Notes: generated from the letters alone by a model not told the origin. 56,740 bases of DNA from Gammaproteobacteria bacterium (GCA_018819515.1 JAHJPX010000001.1:1-56740); one strand, 5' to 3'. Shown: positions 16,577 through 25,524, counted from the stretch's first letter. Numbers and translations are program-made.

Positions 16577-17008
16577 GTGTGCTCCCGCGCGGGCAGGGCA
16601 CGACGACGCGCACCGCTTGAATCAAGCGGTGGCGACTGACTAAGTCTGCGAAATATGTGGCAGGGTCATGGGCCTGTCGGCAAACGGTTGTCGTTGTTTT
16701 CCTGTCCGGCGTTGGTCAACCCGCTTCGGGGATCAACGTCGGGAAATCGTCTGTGCCTGTGCTACGCGCAATCAAGTAGTATCGCTGCTTCGGGCGAGCG
16801 ACATACCCTCGGGGCTGCTCCGTGGGGCGTTGCCGCGACAACCAAATGTCCAGCGGCTGACACTACCCCTCGCCATCTCGGCATTATCTCGGAATTTCCG
16901 GGAGGTAACGGGGAGATGACAACGTTCCGGGAGGGCGCCGCCGACGCCGCTTCGGGCCGCCGGGCACGCCGTCGCGGGACGGCAAACCAGCGGCCAGTAT
17001 ATTGCAAA
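16577..17008. promoter_or_regulatory. rne/rluC divergent leader region
   Basis: 432 bases without a gene. It should hold the rne promoter and long 5' UTR, which in other bacteria carries autoregulatory hairpins. A hairpin CACCGCTT-GAATC-AAGCGGTG lies at 16611-16631, about 35 bases before the rne start. On the plus side TATATT at 16998-17003 lies almost at the rluC ATG. The in-frame extension of rluC through this region looks non-coding. No other signal is recognised. Confidence 0.5.
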
Positions 17009-17971
17009 ATGAATGAGTTAAGCAAAGATTCTGCGACACGGCTGGAAGTGGGCGAAGAGGCCGACGGACAGCGGATCGACAACTTTCTGCTCCGCCTTGC
17101 CAAAGGTGTGCCGAAAAGTCACGTCTATCGCATCCTGCGCAGTGGCGAGGTTCGGATCAACAAGGGCAGGGTGGCGGCCGACTACCGGCTCAAGGCTGGC
17201 GATGTCGTTCGGGTGCCGCCGATTCGGGTATCTGCTTCCGTCGACAAGCCGGCGGCACCACCTCGGGCATTTGATGTCGTTTTCGAGGACGACGCGCTGA
17301 TTGTGCTCGACAAGCCTTCCGGCGTGGCGGTCCACGGTGGCAGCGGCGTCAGCTTCGGCGTCATCGAGCAGTTGCGGCGTGCCCGCCCGGAGGCGCGCTT
17401 TCTCGAACTGGCGCATCGCCTGGATCGGGAGACTTCGGGCCTGCTGATCGTCGCGAAGAAGCGTTCGGCGTTGACGCGCCTGCACGACATGTTCCGCGAC
17501 GGCAACATCAGCAAGCGTTACCTGGCGCTGGTCAAGGGGCGCTGGCGGAACCCTTTGCAGCATGTCCGGCTCCCGCTGCAAAAGTACCTGGCCGACAACG
17601 GCGAACGGCGGGTCAGCGTTTCGAAGGAAGGCAAGGAAGCGCATTCCATCGTTCGCCTCGTATCGCGGTGGGACAACTTTAGCCTGGTCGAGGTCGAACT
17701 CAAGACAGGGCGAACCCACCAGATTCGCGTCCATCTCGCCCATCTCGGCTTTCCGCTAGCCGGCGACGACAAATACGGGGATTTTCCCTTTAACCGCGAC
17801 CTGCAAAAGGCCGGCCTCAAGCGCATGTTCCTGCATGCGGCGAGACTGTCGCTGTCGCATCCGCGTACTGGCGCGCAAATCGATCTGGAAGCGCCGTTGC
17901 CGCGGGAACTGTCGGCGTTTCTGGCGCGACTGGATGCCAACGAGAAGAAGGACTATGGCCGGACGTTATGA
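17009..17971 (+). CDS. rluC: 23S rRNA pseudouridine synthase RluC
   Basis: 320-residue RluA-family synthase expected to make pseudouridines at 23S rRNA positions 955, 2504 and 2580. S4 RNA-binding domain at about 15-75 (IDNFLLRLAKGVPKSHVYRI), catalytic Asp about 140 in AHRLDRETSGLL, and the conserved TGRTHQIRVHLAHLG. ATG 17009 is chosen since the upstream frame lacks homology. A TATATT box overlaps the start, so the message may have a very short leader. The adjacent divergent rne is the usual context. The last 17 bases overlap the HAD gene. Confidence 0.95.
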   Translation: MNELSKDSATRLEVGEEADGQRIDNFLLRLAKGVPKSHVYRILRSGEVRINKGRVAADYRLKAGDVVRVPPIRVSASVDKPAAPPRAFDVVFEDDALIVLDKPSGVAVHGGSGVSFGVIEQLRRARPEARFLELAHRLDRETSGLLIVAKKRSALTRLHDMFRDGNISKRYLALVKGRWRNPLQHVRLPLQKYLADNGERRVSVSKEGKEAHSIVRLVSRWDNFSLVEVELKTGRTHQIRVHLAHLGFPLAGDDKYGDFPFNRDLQKAGLKRMFLHAARLSLSHPRTGAQIDLEAPLPRELSAFLARLDANEKKDYGRTL

Positions 17972-18611
17972 ATTGATCGTTTTCGATTGGGATGGAACGC
18001 TGCTCGATTCGGCTAACGCCATCGTCTCCGCCATCCAGGCCGCGGCCGCCGACATCGGCCATGTGCCGCCCTCGGACGAACGTGCCCGGCACGTCATCGG
18101 GCTCGGTCTGTACGACGCGCTGCGCTACGCCTTGCCGCAGCTTGAGGACGATCGACATGCGGAGATGGCGGAGCGTTACCGCCATCACTACCTTTCACGG
18201 GACCACGAGTTGCCGTTGTTCGCCGGCGCCGCCGAACTGGTGCGCGACCTGGATGCCGAAGGATATCTGCTCGCCGTCGCCACGGGGAAATCCCGCAAGG
18301 GGCTTGATCGCGCCCTGGCCGCAAGCGGCCTGGGGAGCTACTTTCGCGCCACGCGCTGTGCCGATGAGTGCCACTCCAAGCCGCATCCGCAGATGCTGGA
18401 GGAGTTGATGGAGGAGCTCGGCGTATCACCACGGCTGACATTGATGATTGGCGATACCACCCATGATCTGCAAATGGCGTACAACGCGGGCGTCCCGGCG
18501 CTGGCGGTTGCGTACGGCGCCCATGAGCGGGACATGCTGGAGGAACTGTCGCCGTTGTACTGCGCGTCGTCTACCGCCGAATTGCGCGACTGGCTGCGGC
18601 AAAATGGCTGA
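17955..18611 (+). CDS. HAD-superfamily hydrolase (phosphoglycolate phosphatase-like)
   Basis: 218-residue HAD-IA phosphatase. Nucleophile motif FDWDGTLLDS (Asp at about 11 and 13), motif II VATGKSRKG, motif III Lys in SKPHPQMLEEL, motif IV MIGDTTHDLQMA. Similar to Gph-like proteins encoded after rluC in betaproteobacteria; the true substrate could differ. ATG 17955 overlaps rluC by 17 bases, which suggests translational coupling. Repeat copy 5 (GVSPRLTL) lies just before motif IV without adding residues relative to the usual spacing. Confidence 0.9.
   Translation: MAGRYELIVFDWDGTLLDSANAIVSAIQAAAADIGHVPPSDERARHVIGLGLYDALRYALPQLEDDRHAEMAERYRHHYLSRDHELPLFAGAAELVRDLDAEGYLLAVATGKSRKGLDRALAASGLGSYFRATRCADECHSKPHPQMLEELMEELGVSPRLTLMIGDTTHDLQMAYNAGVPALAVAYGAHERDMLEELSPLYCASSTAELRDWLRQNG
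18420..18443 (+). repeat. Dispersed 24-bp motif, copy 5
   Basis: 21 of 24 positions match. It lies inside the HAD gene in its own orientation, first frame, encoding GVSPRLTL. Confidence 0.85.
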
Positions 18612-18636
18612 CCCATCGGCGGCGTGCGACTATACT
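18608..18636 (+). promoter_or_regulatory. Candidate promoter of the S49 peptidase
   Basis: CTGACC (18608-18613) and TATACT (18631-18636) with a 17-bp spacer. The -35 overlaps the HAD stop. The predicted start near 18643 supports translation from GTG 18666, not from the upstream GTG 18624. Confidence 0.5.
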
Positions 18637-18665
18637 TCGCGCGTTCTTTTCTGGATACTTCGACC

Positions 18666-19625
18666 GTGACTCAAGAAGACAACAACCGCGATGCTGCGAA
18701 CTGGGAGCGGCGTGCCATTGAAAAACTGGCGACCGATGCATTGCTCGAGCAGCGACGCCGGCGGCGCTGGGGCATCTTTTTCAAGTTGCTCGGTTTTGCC
18801 TATCTCACGTTCATTCTCATGTTAGCAGTCGACTGGCCCGACTCCGGCGATGGTTTGACCGATGGCAAGAAGCATACGGCCATGGTTCGGATGAGCGGTG
18901 TCATCAACAGTCGCGGTGATGCCAGTGCGGAGCAGATCATCAGCGGACTGCAGTCCGCGTTCGAGGACAAGGGCACCGCGGGCGTCGTACTGCTGATCAA
19001 CAGTCCCGGTGGCAGCCCGGTGCAGGCGGGCATCATCAACGACGAGATTCGTCGTCTGCGCGCCAAGTATCCCAACATTCCCGTCCACGCTGTCGTGGAG
19101 GACGTTTGCGCCTCCGGTGGCTACTACGTCGCCGTTGCTGCCGACAAGATATATGTCGACAAAGCCAGCATCATCGGCTCCATCGGCGTTTTGATGGATG
19201 GTTTCGGCTTCACCGGCACGATGGACAAGCTGGGGGTAGAGCGAAGGCTGCTTACTGCCGGAGAAAACAAGGGTTTTCTGGATCCCTTTTCACCGCAGAA
19301 CGCAAACCACAAGGCCCACGCGCAGCAGATGCTTGCTGAAATCCACCAGCAGTTCATTAAGGTCGTCCGCGAAGGACGCGGTGATCGCCTGAAGGAAACT
19401 CCCGACATGTTCTCCGGCCTCATGTGGAGCGGCGCCAAGAGCATCGAAATGGGTTTGGCTGACGGATTGGGCACCGTTGATACCGTAGCAAGGGATGTGT
19501 TCAAGGCGGAAGATGTCCGCGAATACACAGTAAAACCCAACTTCGTCGAAAAGCTGAGCCGGCAGCTTGGTGCTGACATGGCGGAAAGCGCGGCCAACGC
19601 CCTGAATCGGTTCAGTCTGCGCTGA
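18666..19625 (+). CDS. S49 family signal-peptide peptidase (SppA-like)
   Basis: 319-residue membrane peptidase expected to degrade cleaved signal peptides. One membrane segment at about 39-57 (IFFKLLGFAYLTFILMLAV), then the S49 domain with INSPGGSPVQAG, catalytic Ser in EDVCASGGYYVAVAA and the Lys-containing DKASIIGSIGVL. This is the short, single-domain form. GTG 18666 is chosen because a -10-like TATACT overlaps the upstream GTG 18624; neither start has a strong Shine-Dalgarno. The end overlaps the opposing methylase gene by 14 bases. Confidence 0.9.
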   Translation: MTQEDNNRDAANWERRAIEKLATDALLEQRRRRRWGIFFKLLGFAYLTFILMLAVDWPDSGDGLTDGKKHTAMVRMSGVINSRGDASAEQIISGLQSAFEDKGTAGVVLLINSPGGSPVQAGIINDEIRRLRAKYPNIPVHAVVEDVCASGGYYVAVAADKIYVDKASIIGSIGVLMDGFGFTGTMDKLGVERRLLTAGENKGFLDPFSPQNANHKAHAQQMLAEIHQQFIKVVREGRGDRLKETPDMFSGLMWSGAKSIEMGLADGLGTVDTVARDVFKAEDVREYTVKPNFVEKLSRQLGADMAESAANALNRFSLR

Positions 19626-20325
19626 GCAGGAGAAAGACCGTTGGTCGTCGGTCAAGTTCCGGCGGCGTCTGCCGACGCCAGTCGGCGATCTTGCGGGTCA
19701 GTACGGTTTCCGACGCAAGCGTGAGGTCGGTCGCAAGGCAAAGGCGCGAATCCGGATGGCACGCCGTCAGCAACGCCTGAAAGAGGGCGGCGTTGCGGTA
19801 GGGCGCCTCGATCAATATCTGCGTTTGGTCGAGACGTCGCGAGTCCTTTTCCAGTTGGGTGATGCGACGGCTTCGTTCGGGTTCCTTCACTGGTATATAA
19901 CCGTGAAAAGCAAATCGCTGTCCCTCGAGACCGGAAGCCATCAGGGCCAACAGCAACGAGGATGGGCCGACCAAGGGGCGGACCTGAATGCCAAGTTCGT
20001 GGGCACGGCGCGCCAGCAGTGCGCCGGGGTCGGCGACCCCCGGGCAGCCGGCTTCCGACATCAGGCCGACGTCGTCGCCGGACAACAATGGGGCAAGAAG
20101 TCGCTCGACATCCGCGGCTGCAAGCTTCTCGGGCAATTGTTCGATGGCTATTTCCCGCAAGGGCAGGGGATGTTCAAGCCGCTTCAACTCAGCCCGTGCG
20201 GTTTTGGCGTTCTCGGCGATGAAGCGGGACAACTGGCAGACGAGGCGCCGGGTCTCGCTCGGCAGATAGTGTGCCCATGGGGCGTCCCCCAGCGCCGACG
20301 GAATCAGGTAGAGGGTGCCTGGCAT
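19612..20325 (-). CDS. SAM-dependent methylase, RsmI/YraL-like
   Basis: 237-residue protein of the tetrapyrrole-methylase (RsmI-like) fold. GTLYLIPSALGD at the N-terminus, VGLMSEAGCPGVADPGALL and VRPLVGPSSLLLALMASGL match the SAM-binding strands. The N-terminal motif differs from classical RsmI (no ATPIGNL), so this looks like the paralogue found beside maf in betaproteobacteria; the target is uncertain. ATG 20325 lies on the last base of the maf stop, so the two genes are coupled. Confidence 0.85.
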   Translation of the reverse strand: MPGTLYLIPSALGDAPWAHYLPSETRRLVCQLSRFIAENAKTARAELKRLEHPLPLREIAIEQLPEKLAAADVERLLAPLLSGDDVGLMSEAGCPGVADPGALLARRAHELGIQVRPLVGPSSLLLALMASGLEGQRFAFHGYIPVKEPERSRRITQLEKDSRRLDQTQILIEAPYRNAALFQALLTACHPDSRLCLATDLTLASETVLTRKIADWRRQTPPELDRRPTVFLLLSAD

Positions 20326-20915
20326 CAGGGGAGTTCGACGCCCTCGGCACGCAACATGTCACACAGCGCGATCAATGGCAGACCTACCAGGGCGGTCGGG
20401 TCGTCACCGCGCAAGTAATCGAGCAGCGAAATACCGAGACCTTCCGAACGCGCGCTGCCGGCGCAGTTCAGGGCATTCTCGTTATCCAGATAGCGGGAAA
20501 TTTCGTCGTCCGAAAGATCGCGGAATCTGACTTCCGTCGGTACGCCACGCAACTGGACTCGACCCGAGGCGGCGTTAAGCAAGCACAAACCCGTATGGAA
20601 AATGACCGATCTTCCGCGCATCGCCTGCAATTGGACAATGGCATTCTCTCGCGTTCCGGGTTTGCCGAAACGGGCATCGCCGCAATAAGCCACCTGGTCG
20701 GAGCCAATGATCAGTGCGTCGGGGTATCGACCAACCACGGCGCGCGCCTTCGCGAGCGATAAACGTTCGGCCGTTGCGACGGGATGCTCGCCGGGGAGCG
20801 GCGATTCGTCCGCATCCGGGGCAACAGCCTGAAACTGAAGGCTCAATCGGCCCAGCAGGTCGCGCCTGAATTGCGACGTTGAGGCAAGTACGAGCATTGG
20901 GCTGGTAGCCAGCAT
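20325..20915 (-). CDS. yceF: Maf-family 7-methyl-GTP pyrophosphatase (YceF type)
   Basis: 196-residue Maf nucleotide pyrophosphatase, a house-cleaning enzyme for modified nucleotides. LVLASTSQFRRDLLG at the start, catalytic Asp in IIGSDQVA, and SARSEGLGISLLDYLRGDDPTALVGLPLIALC, which matches YceF (m7GTP) rather than the dTTP/UTP Maf branch. ATG 20915 and ATG 20897 (190 residues) are both possible; neither has a clear Shine-Dalgarno. Divergent from yceD, the classical yceF/yceD-rpmF arrangement. Confidence 0.92.
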   Translation of the reverse strand: MLATSPMLVLASTSQFRRDLLGRLSLQFQAVAPDADESPLPGEHPVATAERLSLAKARAVVGRYPDALIIGSDQVAYCGDARFGKPGTRENAIVQLQAMRGRSVIFHTGLCLLNAASGRVQLRGVPTEVRFRDLSDDEISRYLDNENALNCAGSARSEGLGISLLDYLRGDDPTALVGLPLIALCDMLRAEGVELP

Positions 20916-20924
20916 GTTTTTGTT

Positions 20925-20954
20925 TTGACGGAGAAAGACTTGGCATGATAACAT
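20925..20954 (+). promoter_or_regulatory. Candidate promoter of the yceD-rpmF-fab cluster
   Basis: TTGACG (20925-20930) followed by an AT-rich -10 zone; the candidates GATAAC at 20947 and TAACAT at 20949 give spacers of 16 or 18. The start would fall close to the yceD ATG, giving a very short leader. Confidence 0.4.
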
Positions 20955-20963
20955 TTGCTGTTT

Positions 20964-21470
20964 ATGTTGAAGCAGTCTGAAAGCGGCTTGCCGGGAGTAT
21001 TGGACAGCCTTGCGTTTGCTCGCGAAGGTTCTACCGTGGCCGGGCTGGTTCCGGTTGCGAAGCTTTCGAGGCTGGCGGAAAGTCTGTGCGACGATACGGG
21101 ATGTTTGCAATGCCGGATAGTCGGGAGTCGGGATGCCGAAGGTAATAGTTGGCTCACGATGGAAGTCGCTGGTTCGCTGAATTTGGTGTGCCAGCGTTGC
21201 CTGGAACCGTTGGCGTTCCCGCTGCAAATTCAGGCGCGGTTTCTGCTGGTACCGGTGGGGCAATCCTGGCCCGATGAGGAATTGGCGGAAGATGGCTTTG
21301 ACGCTATCGCCGCGGAGAAGGAAATGGCGGTGTTTCCGCTGATTGAGGATGAAGTTATGTTGGCATTGCCCATTGCGCCGATGCATGAAGTTTGCGCGAC
21401 GGTGGTGCCGGAGATGAAAGAGCAGGCGCCATCGCCATTTGCGGTGCTGGCCAAGTTGAATAAATCGTAG
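20964..21470 (+). CDS. yceD: YceD/DUF177 protein
   Basis: 168-residue DUF177 protein; homologues are linked to 23S rRNA accumulation. Typical LDSLAFAREGSTVAG N-terminus and the paired-Cys motif LVCQRCLEPL. It precedes rpmF as in most bacteria. ATG 20964 is taken; TTG 20955 is an in-frame alternative, and TTG 21000 (after GGGAG) would remove 12 residues. The predicted promoter lies so close that the leader may be only a few bases. Confidence 0.9.
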   Translation: MLKQSESGLPGVLDSLAFAREGSTVAGLVPVAKLSRLAESLCDDTGCLQCRIVGSRDAEGNSWLTMEVAGSLNLVCQRCLEPLAFPLQIQARFLLVPVGQSWPDEELAEDGFDAIAAEKEMAVFPLIEDEVMLALPIAPMHEVCATVVPEMKEQAPSPFAVLAKLNKS

Positions 21471-21535
21471 TCTTGTCAAAAGGGTTTGACGTCTGCACAA
21501 CAGGCGCAAAGCCGTAGTGTAAAAGGAGTTTTAGC

Positions 21536-21715
21536 ATGGCAGTACAGCAGAACAAGAAGTCCCCTTCGAAGCGCGGCATGCATCGCGCCCACGACTTTCT
21601 CACCAATCCTCCGTTGGCGGTCGAGGCCACCACTGGCGAGGTTCATCTCCGTCACCACATTTCGCCGTCCGGTGTATATCGGGGCAAGAAGGTCATCAAG
21701 GCCAAGGGCGAGTAA
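21536..21715 (+). CDS. rpmF: 50S ribosomal protein L32
   Basis: 59 residues, too short for many ORF lists. It starts MAVQQNKKSPSKRGMHRAHD, then the central TNPPLAVEATTGEVHLRHHI and the basic GVYRGKKVIKAKGE end, all typical L32. It lacks the Cys pairs of zinc-binding L32. AAAAGGAG lies before ATG 21536. The position between yceD and plsX ties ribosome and lipid synthesis in one operon. Confidence 0.97.
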   Translation: MAVQQNKKSPSKRGMHRAHDFLTNPPLAVEATTGEVHLRHHISPSGVYRGKKVIKAKGE

Positions 21716-21766
21716 TTCGTCGAACGGAATGCGGCCAGGTTGCTGTTGCGCCCGGCCGTTTCCACG

Positions 21767-22795
21767 ATGACCATTACCATTGCCATAGATTGCATGGGGG
21801 GTGACCACGGTCCGTCGGTCACCGTCCCGGCTGTCTTCGACTTTCTCGGTCGGGATCCGGATTGCACTGCCATACTGGTTGGACGTGAGGACTCCTTGCG
21901 TCCCTTGCTTGCGGGTGCCGCCAAGTTCGGCGATAGGATTCGCGTTCGCCATGCCAGCGAGATTGTCGAGATGCACGAATCCGTGGCGACCGCGCTACGT
22001 ACGAAGAAGGACTCTTCGATGCGCGTTGCTGCCGATTTGGTCAAGGATGGCACGGCAGACGCCGCCGTTTCCGCAGGAAATACCGGCGCGCTGATGGCGG
22101 TATCGCGTTTCGTGCTGAAAACACTTCCCGGCATCGATCGGCCGGCAATTGCCACCATTCTTCCCACCGCCCGAGGTCACAGCTATGTTCTCGATCTCGG
22201 CGCCAACGTCGATTGCTCGGCCGAGCACTTGCTGCAATTCGGCGTCATGGGGACTTTGCTGCTCTCTGCTCTCGAACATCGCGACCGTCCGAGTGTCGGG
22301 TTGTTGAATATTGGTGAGGAAGAACTCAAGGGCAACGAAGTCGTCAGACAGGCGGCAGAGCTTTTCAAGGAAAGCGATCTCAACTTCGTCGGCAACGTCG
22401 AGGGCGATGATATCTGGAAGGGTGCGGTCGACGTGGTGGTCTGCGATGGTTTCGTCGGCAATGTCGTGCTCAAATCCTCCGAGGGGTTGGCGCAGATGAT
22501 TGCCGGAGGCCTCAAGGATGAGTTCTCCCGCAATATTCTGACCAAAATGGCGGCAATCATGGCTTTGCCGGTCATTCGTGCCTTCAAAAGGCGATTCGAT
22601 CACCGTGCTTACAACGGCGCCAGCCTTCTCGGTCTCAAGGGCATCGTCTTCAAGAGCCATGGTTCCGCCGATGCCTATGCGTTCCGTTGCGCGATTGAAC
22701 GTGCTGCGGAGGCGGCTCGTCAGCGTCTGCCGGAAAAGATTGCGACGCGAATGGCAGCGCTCCACTCCACCATGCCGATTTCAAGCGCCGCATGA
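21767..22795 (+). CDS. plsX: Phosphate acyltransferase PlsX
   Basis: 342-residue enzyme making acyl-phosphate from acyl-ACP, the first step of phosphatidic acid synthesis through PlsY. ITIAIDCMGGDHGPS start, AAVSAGNTGALMA, LDLGANVDCSAEHLLQFG and GASLLGLKGIVFKSHGSAD are diagnostic. ATG 21767 gives the family N-terminus but has no clear Shine-Dalgarno; TTG 21740 is in frame. The last four bases overlap fabH (ATGA). Confidence 0.96.
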   Translation: MTITIAIDCMGGDHGPSVTVPAVFDFLGRDPDCTAILVGREDSLRPLLAGAAKFGDRIRVRHASEIVEMHESVATALRTKKDSSMRVAADLVKDGTADAAVSAGNTGALMAVSRFVLKTLPGIDRPAIATILPTARGHSYVLDLGANVDCSAEHLLQFGVMGTLLLSALEHRDRPSVGLLNIGEEELKGNEVVRQAAELFKESDLNFVGNVEGDDIWKGAVDVVVCDGFVGNVVLKSSEGLAQMIAGGLKDEFSRNILTKMAAIMALPVIRAFKRRFDHRAYNGASLLGLKGIVFKSHGSADAYAFRCAIERAAEAARQRLPEKIATRMAALHSTMPISSAA

Positions 22796-23760
22796 TTCAC
22801 GCCCGCATCACTGGCACAGGAAGCTATCTGCCCGGTTCGCCGATCAGCAACGACGCGCTGATCGCCGCGCACGGTCTCGATTCTTCCGACGATTGGATCG
22901 TGGAGCGGACCGGCATCAAGGCCCGCCATTTTGCCGGCCCGGGCGTTGCCGCTTCCGATCTGGCCTATGAGGCCGGCCGGCAAGCCCTTGCAGCGGCAGG
23001 GCGCGCGCCAAATGACATCGATCTGGTCATTGTCGCGACATCGACACCCGATTACGTTTTTCCAAGTACGGCGGCCTTGCTGCAAGCGAAGCTGGGCATC
23101 AAGAGCGGCGGCGCGGCGTTCGATGTCCAGGCCGTATGCAGCGGCTTCATGTATGCGCTGACCATTGCCGAGAAGTTCATTCTCTCCGGATCGCACAAGT
23201 GCGCGCTGGTGGTCGGGGCCGAAGTCTTCTCCCGCATCCTCGACTGGAAGGACCGTGGTACTTGCGTTCTGTTCGGCGATGGCGCTGGCGCGGTGGTGCT
23301 GGAAGCTTCTGCGGAACCGGGCATCCTGGCTTCGTCCCTGCATGCGGACGGCAGCTACAACAGCATCCTTTCGGTTCCTGGGCAGGTTTCGGGCGGTCAG
23401 GCGATCGGCGATCCGTTCGTGCGCATGGATGGCCAGGCGGTGTTCAAGTTTGCCGTCAAGGTGCTGGCCGAGGTTGCCAGCGAAGTGGTTGCGGCGGCCG
23501 GCCTGACGCCGGCGGACATCGACTGGCTGGTACCGCATCAGGCCAACATCCGCATCATCCAGTCGACGGCCAGGAAGTTCGGTTTGCCAATGGAGAAGTG
23601 CATTCTCACGGTCCACGACCATGGCAATACCTCGGCAGCCTCGATCCCGCTGGCGTTCGATCACGGGGTGCGGAGTGGCCGGATCAAATGCGGCGACGTC
23701 GTGCTGTTCGAGGGCGTCGGCGGCGGCTTTACCTGGGGCGCCACGCTCCTGAAATACTGA
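22792..23760 (+). CDS. fabH: 3-oxoacyl-ACP synthase III
   Basis: 322-residue condensing enzyme that starts fatty-acid synthesis from acetyl-CoA and malonyl-ACP. Catalytic triad visible as Cys in DVQAVCSGFMYAL (about 114), His in VPHQANIRI and Asn in HDHGNTSAAS; C-terminal FEGVGGGFTWGA. ATG 22792 overlaps plsX by four bases. Part of the plsX-fabH-fabD-fabG-acpP-fabF run. Confidence 0.97.
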   Translation: MIHARITGTGSYLPGSPISNDALIAAHGLDSSDDWIVERTGIKARHFAGPGVAASDLAYEAGRQALAAAGRAPNDIDLVIVATSTPDYVFPSTAALLQAKLGIKSGGAAFDVQAVCSGFMYALTIAEKFILSGSHKCALVVGAEVFSRILDWKDRGTCVLFGDGAGAVVLEASAEPGILASSLHADGSYNSILSVPGQVSGGQAIGDPFVRMDGQAVFKFAVKVLAEVASEVVAAAGLTPADIDWLVPHQANIRIIQSTARKFGLPMEKCILTVHDHGNTSAASIPLAFDHGVRSGRIKCGDVVLFEGVGGGFTWGATLLKY

Positions 23761-23770
23761 GACCACGATC

Positions 23771-24703
23771 ATGAAATTTGCGCTTGTGTTTCCTGGCCAA
23801 GGCTCGCAGTCCCTCGGCATGATGGCCGCCTACGGCGACAGTCCGGTCGTTCGCGGTACGTTCGACGAAGCTTCGACGGTGTTGGGCAGGGATCTCTGGC
23901 AACTGGTCAACGAGGGGCCCGCCGAGGCACTGAACCAGACGGTCAATACGCAGCCGCTCATGCTCACGGCCGGTATCGCCGTGTGGCGTCTTTGGCTCGA
24001 CAAGGGTGGGGCACAACCAGCCGTGGTTGCTGGACACAGCCTCGGCGAGTATTCGGCGCTGGTCGCCGCCGGCGCGCTGACGTTGGCGGATGCGGTACCG
24101 CTGGTCGAATTGCGCGCCAAGGCCATGCAGGAGGCGGTACCTGCCGGGGAAGGCGCGATGGCGGCAATTCTGGGTCTGGATTCGGCGGTTGTCGTTGCCG
24201 CCTGCAACGAAGCCGCCCAAGGACAGGTGGTGCAGGCCGTCAACTTCAATTCACCGGAGCAGACCGTCATTGCCGGACACAAGGCGGCCGTGGAACGGGC
24301 GGCGGAAGTGTGCAAGGTCAAGGGAGCCAAGCGCGCAGTGATGCTGCCGGTGTCGGCGCCTTTCCATTGCTCGCTGATGCAGCCAGCCGCCGAAAAGCTG
24401 AAGACGCGGCTGGCCGAAATTGGCATCTCGCCACCGCTGACTTTTGTGCTCAACAACGTTGATGTCGCCACGGTGAGCGATCCGGACGGCATTCGCGCGG
24501 CGTTGGTACGCCAGGCGGCTTCTCCCGTCCGTTGGGTCGAAACCATGCGGGCCATGCAGGCAACCGGTATTACGCACGTCTATGAGTGTGGTCCGGGCAA
24601 GGTTCTCGCCGGCCTGGTCAAGCGCTGCGCCGATGGCCTGGTCGGTGGCGCGATGAGTGATCTTGGGGGCCTCGAAGCTGCCTTGGCGGCAACACAGGGA
24701 TGA
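23771..24703 (+). CDS. fabD: Malonyl-CoA:ACP transacylase
   Basis: 310 residues. PGQGSQSLGM at the start, nucleophile Ser in GHSLGEYSALVAAG (about 92), His in VSAPFHCSLMQPA, and a Q in NQTVNTQPLM. It transfers malonyl groups from CoA to ACP. It starts ten bases after fabH and overlaps fabG by four bases (ATGA). Repeat copy 6 encodes GISPPLTF near the C-terminal third, with no extra residues compared with the family pattern there. Confidence 0.97.
   Translation: MKFALVFPGQGSQSLGMMAAYGDSPVVRGTFDEASTVLGRDLWQLVNEGPAEALNQTVNTQPLMLTAGIAVWRLWLDKGGAQPAVVAGHSLGEYSALVAAGALTLADAVPLVELRAKAMQEAVPAGEGAMAAILGLDSAVVVAACNEAAQGQVVQAVNFNSPEQTVIAGHKAAVERAAEVCKVKGAKRAVMLPVSAPFHCSLMQPAAEKLKTRLAEIGISPPLTFVLNNVDVATVSDPDGIRAALVRQAASPVRWVETMRAMQATGITHVYECGPGKVLAGLVKRCADGLVGGAMSDLGGLEAALAATQG
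24422..24445 (+). repeat. Dispersed 24-bp motif, copy 6
   Basis: 21 of 24 positions match. It lies inside fabD in its own orientation, first frame (GISPPLTF). Confidence 0.8.
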
Positions 24704-25452
24704 GTAACATGGCGACATTGCATGGGCAGGTTGCGCTGGTTACCGGTGCTTCGCGCGGCATAGGTCGAGCCACGGCATTTGCACTCGGCAGGGAAGGCGC
24801 GACCGTGATTGGCACGGCGACTTCCGATACCGGCGCCGCCGACATCCAGAAGGCGTTCGACGAAGCCGGCATCGTCGGCTGCGGGATGAGGCTTGATGTC
24901 ACAGACGCGGGCGCTCGCGAAGCGGTCATTGGCGACATTGAGAAGAAGTTCGGGCCGGTCTCGGTGTTGGTCAATAACGCCGGCATTACGCGCGATAACC
25001 TGGCGCTACGCATGAAGGACGAGGAGTGGGACGCGGTTGTCGCCACCAACCTGAACGCCGTATTCAGAATGTCCAAACTCGTCTTGCGCGGCATGATGAA
25101 GGCCCGCCATGGACGGATCATCAACATCACCTCGCTTGTCGCCTCGTCAGGCAACCCAGGGCAGGCGAACTACACAGCGGCCAAAGCGGGCGTAGAGGGA
25201 CTCAGCCGTTCGCTGGCGCAGGAGCTGGGCAGCCGCAACATCACCGTCAATTGCGTTGCGCCGGGACTGATAGATACCGATATGACCAGAGAACTGTCGG
25301 AAGCGCAGCGTACTGCAATGGTGCAACGTATCCCATTGAATCGATTGGGGCAGAGTGATGATGTCGCGGCTGCAGTGGTCTTCCTTGCCGGCCCGGGCGC
25401 CAGCTACATCACGGGTGTAACGCTGCACGTCAATGGCGGCATGTACATGTAG
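24700..25452 (+). CDS. fabG: 3-oxoacyl-ACP reductase
   Basis: 250-residue short-chain dehydrogenase reducing 3-oxoacyl-ACP with NADPH. TGASRGIGRATAFALG cofactor loop, NNAGITRDNLALRM, catalytic Ser/Tyr/Lys in TSLVASSGNPGQANYTAAKAG (split here around Ser and YxxxK) and C-terminal GVTLHVNGGMYM, all typical FabG. ATG 24700 overlaps fabD; ATG 24709 is also possible. Confidence 0.97.
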   Translation: MSNMATLHGQVALVTGASRGIGRATAFALGREGATVIGTATSDTGAADIQKAFDEAGIVGCGMRLDVTDAGAREAVIGDIEKKFGPVSVLVNNAGITRDNLALRMKDEEWDAVVATNLNAVFRMSKLVLRGMMKARHGRIINITSLVASSGNPGQANYTAAKAGVEGLSRSLAQELGSRNITVNCVAPGLIDTDMTRELSEAQRTAMVQRIPLNRLGQSDDVAAAVVFLAGPGASYITGVTLHVNGGMYM

Positions 25453-25453
25453 T

Positions 25454-25475
25454 AACCGGTTTGACCTCCGGTTTT
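25454..25475 (+). terminator. Weak hairpin between fabG and acpP
   Basis: AACCGG (25454-25459) and CCGGTT (25468-25473) with an 8-base loop, followed by TT and an AT-rich stretch (GATAAAATAACC). It may attenuate read-through from fabG; the AT-rich DNA after it (25474-25500) likely holds an acpP promoter, including TATACA at 25493-25498. Confidence 0.4.
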
Positions 25476-25524
25476 GATAAAATAACCAAGTTTATACAGA
25501 CCCTGTTAAGGGAAGGAGCATCAA

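Noticed and set aside
15107..16639. 510-codon plus-strand ORF opposite rne
   Set aside because: Shadow of the high-GC rne coding sequence; rne has all catalytic motifs and this ORF has no recognisable features.
16655..17008. In-frame 118-codon extension of rluC
   Set aside because: Crosses the rne leader, has no RluC-like sequence, and ATG 17009 gives the family N-terminus.
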